Assembly (NCBI GenBank): GCA_945865805.1
Contig: CAMBGJ010000011.1
Span: 1-32,695, forward strand
Direction: 5' to 3'
Source of the DNA: Bordetella parapertussis
GTDB lineage: Bacteria; Pseudomonadota; Gammaproteobacteria; Burkholderiales; SG8-41
DNA length: 32,695 nt
Positions 1 through 8,658 of this stretch are shown here, one piece after another (the first letter of the stretch is position 1; each line of letters opens with the position of its first letter). Under the pieces are notes generated by a model that was not told the origin of the DNA, did no database searches, and saw only the letters and a list, made by a program, of their open reading frames with translations. The position numbers were made by a program, and so were the translations under genes.

Positions 1-190
1 CGATGATCCAATCCGCGTCCATGGCGAAAATATCGTCCACGCCCATCGTATCCTGCACCGTGATCGCGGTGACCACGGAAAGCGGATGACAGCCCATGCT
101 TGCCAGCGTGAGGATGTCCGCCTGCATGCCTGCGCCGCCGGTGGGATCGGTGGCGGAAAACACCAGCACAATGGGCGGCGTATCGGACAT
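1..190 (-). CDS. thiD: Hydroxymethylpyrimidine/phosphomethylpyrimidine kinase ThiD, N-terminal part (truncated by window edge)
   Basis: Reverse complement from ATG at 190 reads MSDTPPIVLVFSATDPTGGAGMQADILTLASMGCHPLSVVTAITVQDTMGVDD..., the typical ThiD N-terminus with DPTGGAGMQAD. Not in the ORF track because it is incomplete. Confidence 0.9.
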   Translation of the reverse strand, partial: MSDTPPIVLVFSATDPTGGAGMQADILTLASMGCHPLSVVTAITVQDTMGVDDIFAMDADWII

Positions 191-274
191 GCAAATTTAA
201 CCCTGAAAGGCCGGATCGTTTAAAATCGGATTTTAACGTGTTTCCATCACAATCCCCGCCTCGACAATTGAATT

Positions 275-460
275 ATGACTGAATCAACAACACCATTTAA
301 ATCGTGGATGTGTCTCATCTGCGGCTGGATTTACAGCGAAAAAGACGGCGTGCCCGAAGAAGGCATCGCCGCCGGCACCAAGTGGGAAGACGTGCCGATG
401 AACTGGACTTGCCCCGAATGCGGCGCGCGCAAAGATGATTTTGAAATGGTGCAGATTTAA
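275..460 (+). CDS. Rubredoxin
   Basis: 61 aa with two CxxC-type motifs (CLICGWIY, CPECGARK) and WxCPxC context; divergent from thiD. Confidence 0.95.
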   Translation: MTESTTPFKSWMCLICGWIYSEKDGVPEEGIAAGTKWEDVPMNWTCPECGARKDDFEMVQI

Positions 461-487
461 CTGTTAACCGTTAACCGGAGCACGACA

Positions 488-877
488 ATGAGAATGCTGC
501 ACACCATGATCCGCGTCGGCGACTTGCAACGTTCGGTCGATTTTTACACCCAGGTGCTGGGCATGAAGCTGCTGCGCCAGAAAGAATATCCCGAAGGCCG
601 CTTCACCAACACCTTCGTCGGTTACGACGACGAATCCAACACCGCAGTGCTGGAACTCACCTACAACTGGGACACCCAGTCGTACGACTTGGGCAGCGGC
701 TACGGCCATGTTGCGATTGAAGTCGATGATGTCTACAAAACCTGCGACGACATCAAAAAGCGCGGCGGCAAGGTCACGCGCGAAGCCGGGCCGATGAAAC
801 ACGGCACCACCGTGATCGCGTTCGCCGAAGACCCGGACGGCTACAAGATCGAATTCGTGCAACACAAGACCAGTTAA
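488..877 (+). CDS. gloA: Lactoylglutathione lyase (glyoxalase I)
   Basis: [49 protein letters not shown]... matches the GloA family. Confidence 0.95.
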   Translation: MRMLHTMIRVGDLQRSVDFYTQVLGMKLLRQKEYPEGRFTNTFVGYDDESNTAVLELTYNWDTQSYDLGSGYGHVAIEVDDVYKTCDDIKKRGGKVTREAGPMKHGTTVIAFAEDPDGYKIEFVQHKTS

Positions 878-940
878 AATTTCTTTTTAAATCAAATACT
901 TACAGCAATTGATCCAACGCGCCTCGGCAGAGAAACTTTG

Positions 941-1966
941 ATGAACCTGTTACGGCGTTACGGTCGCCTTTCGCTTGCGTTTTATGCGTGCTTCTCCGTC
1001 GTCGGCGTTGTTGGTGTAGTCGGCTTCAGTGGTTCGTGTGAGGCTGCCACGCCGCAGAATGCCAATCCTGCATATCCTGTCAAGCCGATCCGCTTTCTGG
1101 TTGGTGTCGCGCCGGGCGGCGGCACCGATTTCGCGTCGCGCTTGATCGGCACCCGGCTTTCTGAGCGCTTCGGCCAACCGGTGATTACCGATAATCGCAC
1201 CGGGGCAACTGGCAACATAGCCCTCGAAATGGCGGCGAGGGTGCCGGCGGATGGCTATACCTTCGTCGTGTTCAATATCGGGTACCTCACCTCGGCGCTG
1301 CTGTCGCGCTCGGCGCGCATCGATGCCGCAAAAGATTTCACGGCGGTCAGCCAGATCGCCAGCGGCACGCTGATGCTGGCGATGAATGCAGGCGTGCCGG
1401 CGAAAACGCTGAAAGAGTTTATTGCCCATGCGCGCGCCAAACCGGGCCAGATCAATTATGGCTCGGGGGGTGTTGCCAGCACGCAGCACTTGGCAATGGA
1501 ACTGCTCAAACACGAAGCCAAACTCGATCTGCTTCACGTGCCGTATAAAGGCACGGGCCCGATCACGGTGGACCTGGTGTCCGGGCAGATTCAGGTGTCG
1601 ATTTCGAATGTGCTGGGGTTTTATCCGCACGTGAAGGCGGGGCGTCTGGTGGCTCTGGCGGTGACCACGGATAAACGCAGCGCGCTGGCGCCGGACGTGG
1701 CGACCATTGCCGAACTGGGTTACCCAAAGGTGCAGATCGACATCTGGCAGGGCGTGATGGCACCCGCAAAAACACCGCCCGCGATTATCGAAAAATTATC
1801 GCGGGCGATTGCCGAGATTGTGGCTGAACCCGATGTGGAGCAAAAGCTGGCGGCGCAGGGCGCGGCACCCGTCGGCACGTCCCCTCAGGTGTTCGACAAA
1901 TTCCTCAAAGCGGAAAGCAGCAAGTGGCTGGCGCTGGCCAAAGCGGTGAACATTACCGCTGATTGA
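941..1966 (+). CDS. Bug/TctC family tripartite tricarboxylate transporter substrate-binding protein
   Basis: Signal peptide, then YPVKPIRFLVGVAPGGGTDFASRLIGTRLSERFGQPVITDNRTGATGN and the VPYKGTGP motif. Start at 938 or 941. Confidence 0.92.
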   Translation: MNLLRRYGRLSLAFYACFSVVGVVGVVGFSGSCEAATPQNANPAYPVKPIRFLVGVAPGGGTDFASRLIGTRLSERFGQPVITDNRTGATGNIALEMAARVPADGYTFVVFNIGYLTSALLSRSARIDAAKDFTAVSQIASGTLMLAMNAGVPAKTLKEFIAHARAKPGQINYGSGGVASTQHLAMELLKHEAKLDLLHVPYKGTGPITVDLVSGQIQVSISNVLGFYPHVKAGRLVALAVTTDKRSALAPDVATIAELGYPKVQIDIWQGVMAPAKTPPAIIEKLSRAIAEIVAEPDVEQKLAAQGAAPVGTSPQVFDKFLKAESSKWLALAKAVNITAD

Positions 1967-3458
1967 GCCGCGCAGCGGCTGCCTGCTCAGTTGCGTACAG
2001 TGCCGCGTGTTCCCCTGCGCGTTTGCCAAATACCGCACCGCGCATTACCGAGGTCGCGCCCGGATATTTGCCGTAATAAATGCCGACGGTTTCACCGGCA
2101 GCATACAGCCCCGGCATCAGGCCGCCGTCGTGGTTAACCACTTGCGCATCGACATTCACCTTGAGGCCGCCGAAGGTAAAGGTGTTCGACGAAATAATCG
2201 GATAGGCGTGATACGGCGGCGTATCCAGCGGCACGGCGTAATTGGATTTGCCGGGTGACAGCCCAGCGGTCGCCAGGCCATCCAGCGTGCGCGGATTAAA
2301 CACGCCCTTGGGGCACGCGCGGTTGTAAGCGTCGATGGCGCGCTGCGCGGCGTTGCCGTCAAAGCCCAGCGTACGCCCGAGCGATGCAACATCGGGCGCG
2401 GTTACCGGTGGCTGATCCGAGCGTACGATGCGTTGCCAATTCTCTATGTTATTGATTTTATTGTCTAAAATGCAAAACGCGATGCCCTGGGTTTGATCCG
2501 CGATGAGGCGAGTCGTATCTTCATAGCTGGCATCGATCGGGCCGGGCGCTTCGTCGGTAAAGCGCTGTCCCTGCTGGTTGACCAGCACGCCATAGGGGTA
2601 GGCCATGACGATGGGCTCGGTGGCGCTGGAACGCGGATCGATGGGCTCGGCGTGATACTCCGCAAAGTCGCCCGCAGGTGCGGCGCCGATGCGTAGCGCC
2701 ATTTCGATGCCTTCACCCTTGTCGTAGTAGCCGCCGCGCGCCACCGGGCGCAGGTAACGGCCCTTGGGGCCGATATAGCGCACCACCATTTCAAGGTTGC
2801 CCTGAAAGCCGCCGCAGGCCAGGATCATCGCGCTGCACGCGAACGACTGTCGGCCGCCCGCTGGCGTGGCGGCGCGCAGTCCGCACACGGTGCCATCGTC
2901 GCGCTGAATCAGACTTTGCGCCGTGGTTTGGTAAAAGAATTGCACGCCGATTTTTTCTGCGTGCGCCGTCATCACTTCAATGAGATGCAGCCCGCCGCCG
3001 CTAATCGCGATACGCGGCGACGCGCGCGGGGTTAGCCCATAAAAACCGATGCCGCCGAATTTGACGCCATGCGCCTTGAGCCAGGCAATGGTGGGCGGCG
3101 ATGCATCAGCGAAAAAGGTAATCAGCTCCGGATCGGTAAACGGCAGCGCACGCACCAGCGGCGGCCAGTTGGCGTAATCGAGTACGGTCGATGCCGCAAA
3201 ATCCGGCTGCACATGGTAGCCGCAATTATCGACAAAGCGCTGCACGAAATCCTCGGACACGGCGGCTTCGCTTTCCATACGCAGCGCTGCCGTGGTGTAG
3301 CGCGTATTGCCGCCGCGTTCGTCGTAGGTGGAACGTTCCAGCACCGCAACGCGTGCGCCAGCCTCCGCCGCAGCCACCGCCGCGCTCAATCCCGCCACGC
3401 CACAGCCCACCACCACAACATCAAAGTGGCCAGTGATATCCGAAACGTTCTGTGGCAT
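1953..3458 (-). CDS. FAD-dependent oxidoreductase (fumarate reductase/tricarballylate dehydrogenase-like flavoprotein)
   Basis: N-terminal FDVVVVGCGVAGLSAAVAAAEAGARVAVLER FAD motif; C-terminal GLYAAGETVGIYYGKYPGATSVMRGAVFGKRAGEHAA. Confidence 0.88.
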   Translation of the reverse strand: MPQNVSDITGHFDVVVVGCGVAGLSAAVAAAEAGARVAVLERSTYDERGGNTRYTTAALRMESEAAVSEDFVQRFVDNCGYHVQPDFAASTVLDYANWPPLVRALPFTDPELITFFADASPPTIAWLKAHGVKFGGIGFYGLTPRASPRIAISGGGLHLIEVMTAHAEKIGVQFFYQTTAQSLIQRDDGTVCGLRAATPAGGRQSFACSAMILACGGFQGNLEMVVRYIGPKGRYLRPVARGGYYDKGEGIEMALRIGAAPAGDFAEYHAEPIDPRSSATEPIVMAYPYGVLVNQQGQRFTDEAPGPIDASYEDTTRLIADQTQGIAFCILDNKINNIENWQRIVRSDQPPVTAPDVASLGRTLGFDGNAAQRAIDAYNRACPKGVFNPRTLDGLATAGLSPGKSNYAVPLDTPPYHAYPIISSNTFTFGGLKVNVDAQVVNHDGGLMPGLYAAGETVGIYYGKYPGATSVMRGAVFGKRAGEHAALYATEQAAAARLNQR

Positions 3459-3492
3459 GCGATTCCTTCGGCGTTACGCGGAAATTACAGTA

Positions 3493-4409
3493 CTACGAGA
3501 GACCAACAACCTCGGCCAGCGCCTCGACCTGCTCAATGTGGCGGCCCACCGGGTTGACCAGCAGATGGTTCGCGCCGGCTGCGGTCAGCGCTTCCAATTG
3601 TTCACGTACCTGTGTGGGCGTGCCGTAAACGTCGCCTGCCCCAGCGCCGCCGGGTCTGCGATAGACGGTCTGAAACCAGCGGTCGAGTTCGGCCTTGGCG
3701 GCTTCGGGGCGCTCCGCCACCGACAGAAACACGCGTTTGGACACCGGGAAGGTTGCGGGGTCACGGCCGAGTTTCTCGAGTTCGGCGTGTAACGTTTGCA
3801 CCGCTTGGCCAAATTCGAAGGCGTTCGACGCGCCCGCCGCGATCAACCCATCGCCGAGCCTTGCGGCGCGGCGCACCGCGTCGGGATGGTCGCCACCGAG
3901 CCACAGCGGCGGATGCGGTTTTTGCACCGGCTTGATGACCATGCCTGCGTTATCGAGCCGGTAGAAGTCGCCCGCGTAGTTGACCTTGGGTTGCGTCCAC
4001 AGCGCCTTGACGATATCGAAGCCTTCACGAAAGCGGCGCACCCGGCGCTCCATCGGAATCTGAAACTCGGCGTAATGGTGCTCGCGGCCTATGCCGAGGC
4101 CGAGAATGGCACGGCCCTGGCTCACGTAGTCGAGCGAGGCGAACTGACTGGCCACATGGCTGGGGTTGTGTATCGGCAGCACCACCACCGCGACACCGAG
4201 GCGGATGCGCGTCGTGACGGCGGCAGCGTAAGTCAGGATCAACGCTGGATCGAAACTGAAGACATGATCCAGCGTGTTTTCCGTCACCCACAGATCGCTG
4301 AATCCCAGCGCCTCGGCGCGCTGGGCGACGTGGCGCACCGTCGCCATATCGATAGCGTCAGGCGATGCGGCAGCGACATGCCGACAGGAATTTTGTCTTT
4401 TATGGCCAT
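3493..4409 (-). pseudogene. LLM-class flavin-dependent oxidoreductase with apparent N-terminal frameshift; body ORF is 3493..4347, SD/ATG at 4409 lies in another frame
   Basis: Body MATVRHVAQRAEALGFSDLWVTENTLDHVFSFDPALILTYAAAVTTRIRLGV... is an LLM TIM barrel. ATG at 4409 preceded by GGAGACAA opens MAIKDKIPVGMSLPHR..., out of frame with the body (62 nt offset). Confidence 0.7.
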
Positions 4410-4444
4410 GGCGTTTGTCTCCTCATTGTCTCCTGACTGTCTTC

Positions 4445-5431
4445 TCAGTCTGCGGTGATACCGGCCTTTTTAATGATGGGCGTCCACTTGTCGATTTCGG
4501 CTTTGAGAAAAGTTCGCAGGGCTTCCGGATTCGCCAGCGCTGGTGCCACGGGCGCCCCGCCCAAATCGGCGAGCCGGGACTTGAAGGTGGGATCCACCAC
4601 GGCCGCTTGCAGCGCAGTGGCCAGTTTGTCGAGCGCGGGCTTGGGCACGCCCTTGGGCGCCCACAGGCCGAACCAGGATGTCGCCTCGAAACCGGCCAAC
4701 CCCTGCTCGGCGAGCGTGGGCACGAAGGGCAGCGTGCTCACGCGCGTCTTCGAGGTAACCCCGTAGGTTTTGATGCCGCCGGATTTGATTTGCGCTGACG
4801 TGGTGCTGGTCTGATCGCACAAAAGATCAATGTGCCCGCCCAACAGATCGATCATCGCCGGTGCGGTACCTTTGTACGGCACCTCGGTGTATTCGGTCTG
4901 CGTCACGTTCATGAACAGCAGCGCGCACAAGTGCGCGGCCGAGCCGAGCCCGGCGTTGCCGAAGGTGAGTTTGCGCGGGTTCGCCTTGGCGTAGGCGATG
5001 AGGTCTTTGAGCGTGGCCGGCGGCAAGCCGGTTCTGGCGACGATGGTCATCGGCACTTCAGACACGCGGCCGATGGTCTCGAAATCGTTAAGGACGTTGT
5101 AAGGCAGCGAGCGAAACAGCGCGGGCTGGGTCGCCATGCCGATGTTCATGATCAGCAGCGTATAGCCATCGGGTTTCGCTTTGGCAACCCGATTGCTGCC
5201 GATGGTGCCGCTGGCACCGGAGGGGTTGTCAACGACCACCGGCTGCTTCAACGCGGCACCAAGCGCCGTGCCGAGGTTACGTGCCATCGCGTCACCCGGC
5301 CCACCCGCCGGGTACGGCATGATCATGGTGATGGGTCTGGCGGGATAATCTTGCGCCTGGGCACCGCTGCCAAAAACCGCAGTCAGTGCCATGAACAAGG
5401 TTGTTACTGAGGGGTGCCGGGTTCCGTGCAT
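4445..5431 (-). CDS. Bug/TctC family substrate-binding protein
   Basis: DYPARPITMIMPYPAGGPGDAMARNLGTALGAALKQPVVVDNPSGASGTIG and VPYKGTAP motif. MHGTRH start at 5431 is preferred over 5503. Confidence 0.9.
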   Translation of the reverse strand: MHGTRHPSVTTLFMALTAVFGSGAQAQDYPARPITMIMPYPAGGPGDAMARNLGTALGAALKQPVVVDNPSGASGTIGSNRVAKAKPDGYTLLIMNIGMATQPALFRSLPYNVLNDFETIGRVSEVPMTIVARTGLPPATLKDLIAYAKANPRKLTFGNAGLGSAAHLCALLFMNVTQTEYTEVPYKGTAPAMIDLLGGHIDLLCDQTSTTSAQIKSGGIKTYGVTSKTRVSTLPFVPTLAEQGLAGFEATSWFGLWAPKGVPKPALDKLATALQAAVVDPTFKSRLADLGGAPVAPALANPEALRTFLKAEIDKWTPIIKKAGITAD

Positions 5432-5529
5432 CGTTGCCTCGTGTAGATAGCGTTTGGGTAAAAGTGTATCGCGAATAATCGTCGTGGTGCGCGGGTGCGG
5501 CATTGTGCATGGCGCTGTGGCAAGATGGT

Positions 5530-6330
5530 TTACGCGGTAGTCTGTTGGTCCCGCACCCGGTTCGCGATACGCACAAAATCGCTCACCGAAAGTGTTTCCG
5601 CACGCGCGCTGGGGTCGAGATTCAGCGCCTCGAAATCCGCCAGTTCCAGAACATTGCGCAGCGTGTTGCGCAAGGTTTTACGCCGTTGCGAAAACGCGGT
5701 GGTCACCACGCGCGCGAACAGCGCTTCATCGTGCGCCCTGGGATCGATCATCGCGCGCGGCGTCATGCGGATGACGGCAGAATTCACTTTAGGCTGCGGA
5801 AAAAAAGCCTCGGGGCCGACATCCAGCACTTTTTCCATGTCGAAGCGGTATTGCAGCGCCACCGACAAGCGCCCGTAGGCGGCGGTATCCGGCGCGGCGA
5901 CCATGCGTTCCACGACTTCTTTTTGCAGCATGGCGTGAATGTCGCGCACGCTGCCGATGTGCTCGGCGAGGTGAAACAGCAGCGGTGTGGAAATGTTGTA
6001 GGGCAGGTTGCCCACGACACGCAGATTTTTGCCGAGCGACGCAAAATCAAATTTCAGCGCATCGCCTTCGTGGATGATGACGTTGCCGCCCGTGCCCGGA
6101 TCGTGCCTTTCATTCAGCACCTTGACGATATCGCGATCCAATTCGATCACGTGCAACTGCTTGAGCGCCTTCGCCAACGGCGTGGTGAGCGCGCCCAGAC
6201 CGGGGCCGATTTCCACCATCAGGTCATCGGGCTGGGGGCCGATGGCATGCAGGATGTCATCGATAACCTCTTGTTTTTTAAGGAAATTTTGTCCGAAGCG
6301 CTTGCGGGGTTTATGCGATGGCTGGCGCAC
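5530..6330 (-). CDS. rsmA: 16S rRNA (adenine1518-N6/adenine1519-N6)-dimethyltransferase
   Basis: HKPRKRFGQNFLKKQEVIDDI..., VEIGPGLGALT, VVGNLPYNIS motifs; adjacent to pdxA-surA-lptD. Confidence 0.97.
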   Translation of the reverse strand: MRQPSHKPRKRFGQNFLKKQEVIDDILHAIGPQPDDLMVEIGPGLGALTTPLAKALKQLHVIELDRDIVKVLNERHDPGTGGNVIIHEGDALKFDFASLGKNLRVVGNLPYNISTPLLFHLAEHIGSVRDIHAMLQKEVVERMVAAPDTAAYGRLSVALQYRFDMEKVLDVGPEAFFPQPKVNSAVIRMTPRAMIDPRAHDEALFARVVTTAFSQRRKTLRNTLRNVLELADFEALNLDPSARAETLSVSDFVRIANRVRDQQTTA

Positions 6331-6333
6331 GGA

Positions 6334-7308
6334 TCAGACCCGCGCGTGCGCGAGTTCAAGCGCGAGTTTCACGGCTTCGATCAGGCTGCCAGCGTCGGCC
6401 TTGCCCGTGCCCGCGATATCGAGCGCCGTGCCGTGATCGACCGAGGTGCGGATGATGGGCAGGCCCAGCGTGATGTTCACGCCCGCGCCGAAGCTCGCGT
6501 ACTTCAGCACCGGCAAACCCTGATCGTGATACATCGCCAGCACCGCGTCGTAATGTTTGAGGCGCTCGGGATTGAACAGCGTGTCAGCGGGCAGCGGATC
6601 AGACAGATTCATCCCTTCCGCGCGCAACACCTGGATGACCGGAATAATGACATCAATTTCCTCGCGCCCCATATGGCCCGATTCCCCGGCGTGGGGATTC
6701 AAACCTGCCACCGCGATACGCGGCGCGGCGATGCCGAATTTAGTTTGCAGATCTCGATGTAACACGCGCAGTGTCTGCGTCAGGCCGTCGCGCGTGATGT
6801 GCGACGCCACATCCTTCAGCGCCACATGCGTGGTGGCGAGTGCGACCCGCATGCCGCCGCCCGCCAGCATCATCACCACCTGTGGCGAGCGCGTGCGTTC
6901 TTCGAGAAACTCGGTGTGGCCGGTGAACGCCACCCCGGCATCATTGATCACGCCCTTGTGTACGGGCGCGGTGGCCATGGCGTCGAACTGTTTATCGGTG
7001 CAGCCGTCGCACGCCACGCCCAACGTGCGCAGCACGTAGGCGCTGTTGGCGGGATCGAGTTTTCCTGCTACGGACGGCACCGCCAGCGGTACGTGCAGCA
7101 CGCTGATGCTGGCGACCGTGGCGGTGCAGCCGCCCGCGAAATCCGGCCACGCGAAGCCGGTGCGTTCGCGCATAAGTTCACGGTCGGCGATCACCACGAT
7201 GCGCGCGGGCAGCGCGGCGGTTTTCAGTGCTGCGCAAATTTCCGGCCCGACGCCCGCCGGCTCGCCTGCAGTGACGGCGATGGTGGGCATGCCGCCACGC
7301 GTGGCCAC
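6334..7308 (-). CDS. pdxA: 4-hydroxythreonine-4-phosphate dehydrogenase
   Basis: MPTIAVTAGEPAGVGPEIC..., GHTEFLEERT, NPHAGESGHMGREEIDVI, MYHDQGLPVLKY. Start may be 7290. Confidence 0.97.
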   Translation of the reverse strand: MATRGGMPTIAVTAGEPAGVGPEICAALKTAALPARIVVIADRELMRERTGFAWPDFAGGCTATVASISVLHVPLAVPSVAGKLDPANSAYVLRTLGVACDGCTDKQFDAMATAPVHKGVINDAGVAFTGHTEFLEERTRSPQVVMMLAGGGMRVALATTHVALKDVASHITRDGLTQTLRVLHRDLQTKFGIAAPRIAVAGLNPHAGESGHMGREEIDVIIPVIQVLRAEGMNLSDPLPADTLFNPERLKHYDAVLAMYHDQGLPVLKYASFGAGVNITLGLPIIRTSVDHGTALDIAGTGKADAGSLIEAVKLALELAHARV

Positions 7309-7311
7309 GGG

Positions 7312-8625
7312 TTAACGTTCGTCCAGCCGGATTTCGACGTACGCCAGATCGCGCGTGCGGCGTATCCATTCATTGAACGATTCTTCGCCCTTGCGTTCAC
7401 GCAGCGTCTGGCGCGCGGCGAGGCGCTTGCGCTCGCCGCTTAAGTCGGAGGTGCGCCGCTCAAGCACCTGGATGAGATGCCAGCCGAACGGCGAGCGCAC
7501 CGGCTCGCTGATCTGGCCGGGCTTTAACGCATCCATCGCGCGCTCGAATTCGGGCACCGTGTCGCCCGGCGAAATCCAACCGAGATCGCCGCCCTTGGAG
7601 GCGCTGGTGTCCTCGGAATTGGCGCGCGCCAGTTGCGCGAAATCGCCCTTGTTATCGAGCCGCTCCTTGAGGTTGCGCAGGCGGTTGCGACCCTCGGCTT
7701 CGGAGACGATTTCGCTGACCTTGATCAGAATATGACGCGCGCTGGTTTGCTGCACCTTGGCCTCTTGCTGGCCGCCGCGCCGCTCGTTCAACTTGATGAT
7801 ATGAAAGCCGTTGGGGCTGCGCAGCACGCTGCTGAGCTCGCCGGGCTTCATGGTGCGCAACGCATCGGCGAACAGGGTCGGCAAACGCTGATTGTCGCGC
7901 CAGCCCATCACGCCGCCTTGCAGCGCATCGGGCGCTTCGGAAAACGACGCCGCGATCTGGCGGAAATCGGTGCCGGATTTCAACTGCGCCAATGCCTGCT
8001 CGGCGCGTGCCTGGCGCGCCTGAATTTGCTCCGGGCCGGCGTTTTCTGCCACGCGCACGAGGATGTGCGAGAGGTTGAATTCGTCGTTGGCAGTGGTCTT
8101 TTCCGCAGCGGCGATCAGATTGTCGATTTCGCTGTCGGTCACGACGATTTTGTCGTTGACTTCGCGCTCGCGCAGGCGCGCCATGAGGATTTCGCCGCGA
8201 ATATCCTCGCGAAAACGGGGGAACGGAATGCCGTCTTTTTCCAGTGCCAGCCGCAGTTGCGCGACGATCATCTGGTTATCCTGCGCGATGCGTTCGATGG
8301 CGCGATCGAGTTCCACGTCGTCGATGCGCAGGCCGTTTTCCTTGGCAAACTGCACTACCGCGCGGTCGGCAATCATGCGTTCAAGAATCTGTTTTTCGAG
8401 CTCCGCGCGCGGCGACGCGGGCGTGCCCTGGCGCGCCAACTGGCTGGCGGCGCGCGCCATGCGTTCGCTTAATTCATTGCGTGTAATCACCTCGTCGTTG
8501 ACCACCGCGACGATGCGGTCGACGGTAATAATGGGGCGCGGCTTGGCTTGCGCCCAAACCTGCGCCGCCGACGCCAGGGTAATCAGCAGTACACAGGGCG
8601 CTATAATATTTCTCAACAAAATCAT
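7312..8625 (-). CDS. surA: Periplasmic chaperone/peptidyl-prolyl isomerase SurA
   Basis: Signal peptide, VDRIVAVVNDEVITRNEL, two parvulin repeats (LSHILVRV, ARHILIKV); between pdxA and lptD. Confidence 0.96.
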   Translation of the reverse strand: MILLRNIIAPCVLLITLASAAQVWAQAKPRPIITVDRIVAVVNDEVITRNELSERMARAASQLARQGTPASPRAELEKQILERMIADRAVVQFAKENGLRIDDVELDRAIERIAQDNQMIVAQLRLALEKDGIPFPRFREDIRGEILMARLREREVNDKIVVTDSEIDNLIAAAEKTTANDEFNLSHILVRVAENAGPEQIQARQARAEQALAQLKSGTDFRQIAASFSEAPDALQGGVMGWRDNQRLPTLFADALRTMKPGELSSVLRSPNGFHIIKLNERRGGQQEAKVQQTSARHILIKVSEIVSEAEGRNRLRNLKERLDNKGDFAQLARANSEDTSASKGGDLGWISPGDTVPEFERAMDALKPGQISEPVRSPFGWHLIQVLERRTSDLSGERKRLAARQTLRERKGEESFNEWIRRTRDLAYVEIRLDER

Positions 8626-8658
8626 ATAGTTACGAGTTGTTGTTTCTATAAACCGAGG

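Noticed and set aside
5503-6762. 419-aa plus-strand ORF
   Set aside because: Antisense to rsmA and pdxA, which are unmistakable; His/Arg/Gln-rich composition typical of shadow ORFs in high-GC DNA.
7633-8472. 279-aa plus-strand ORF opposite surA
   Set aside because: Mirror-frame artefact of surA coding constraint.
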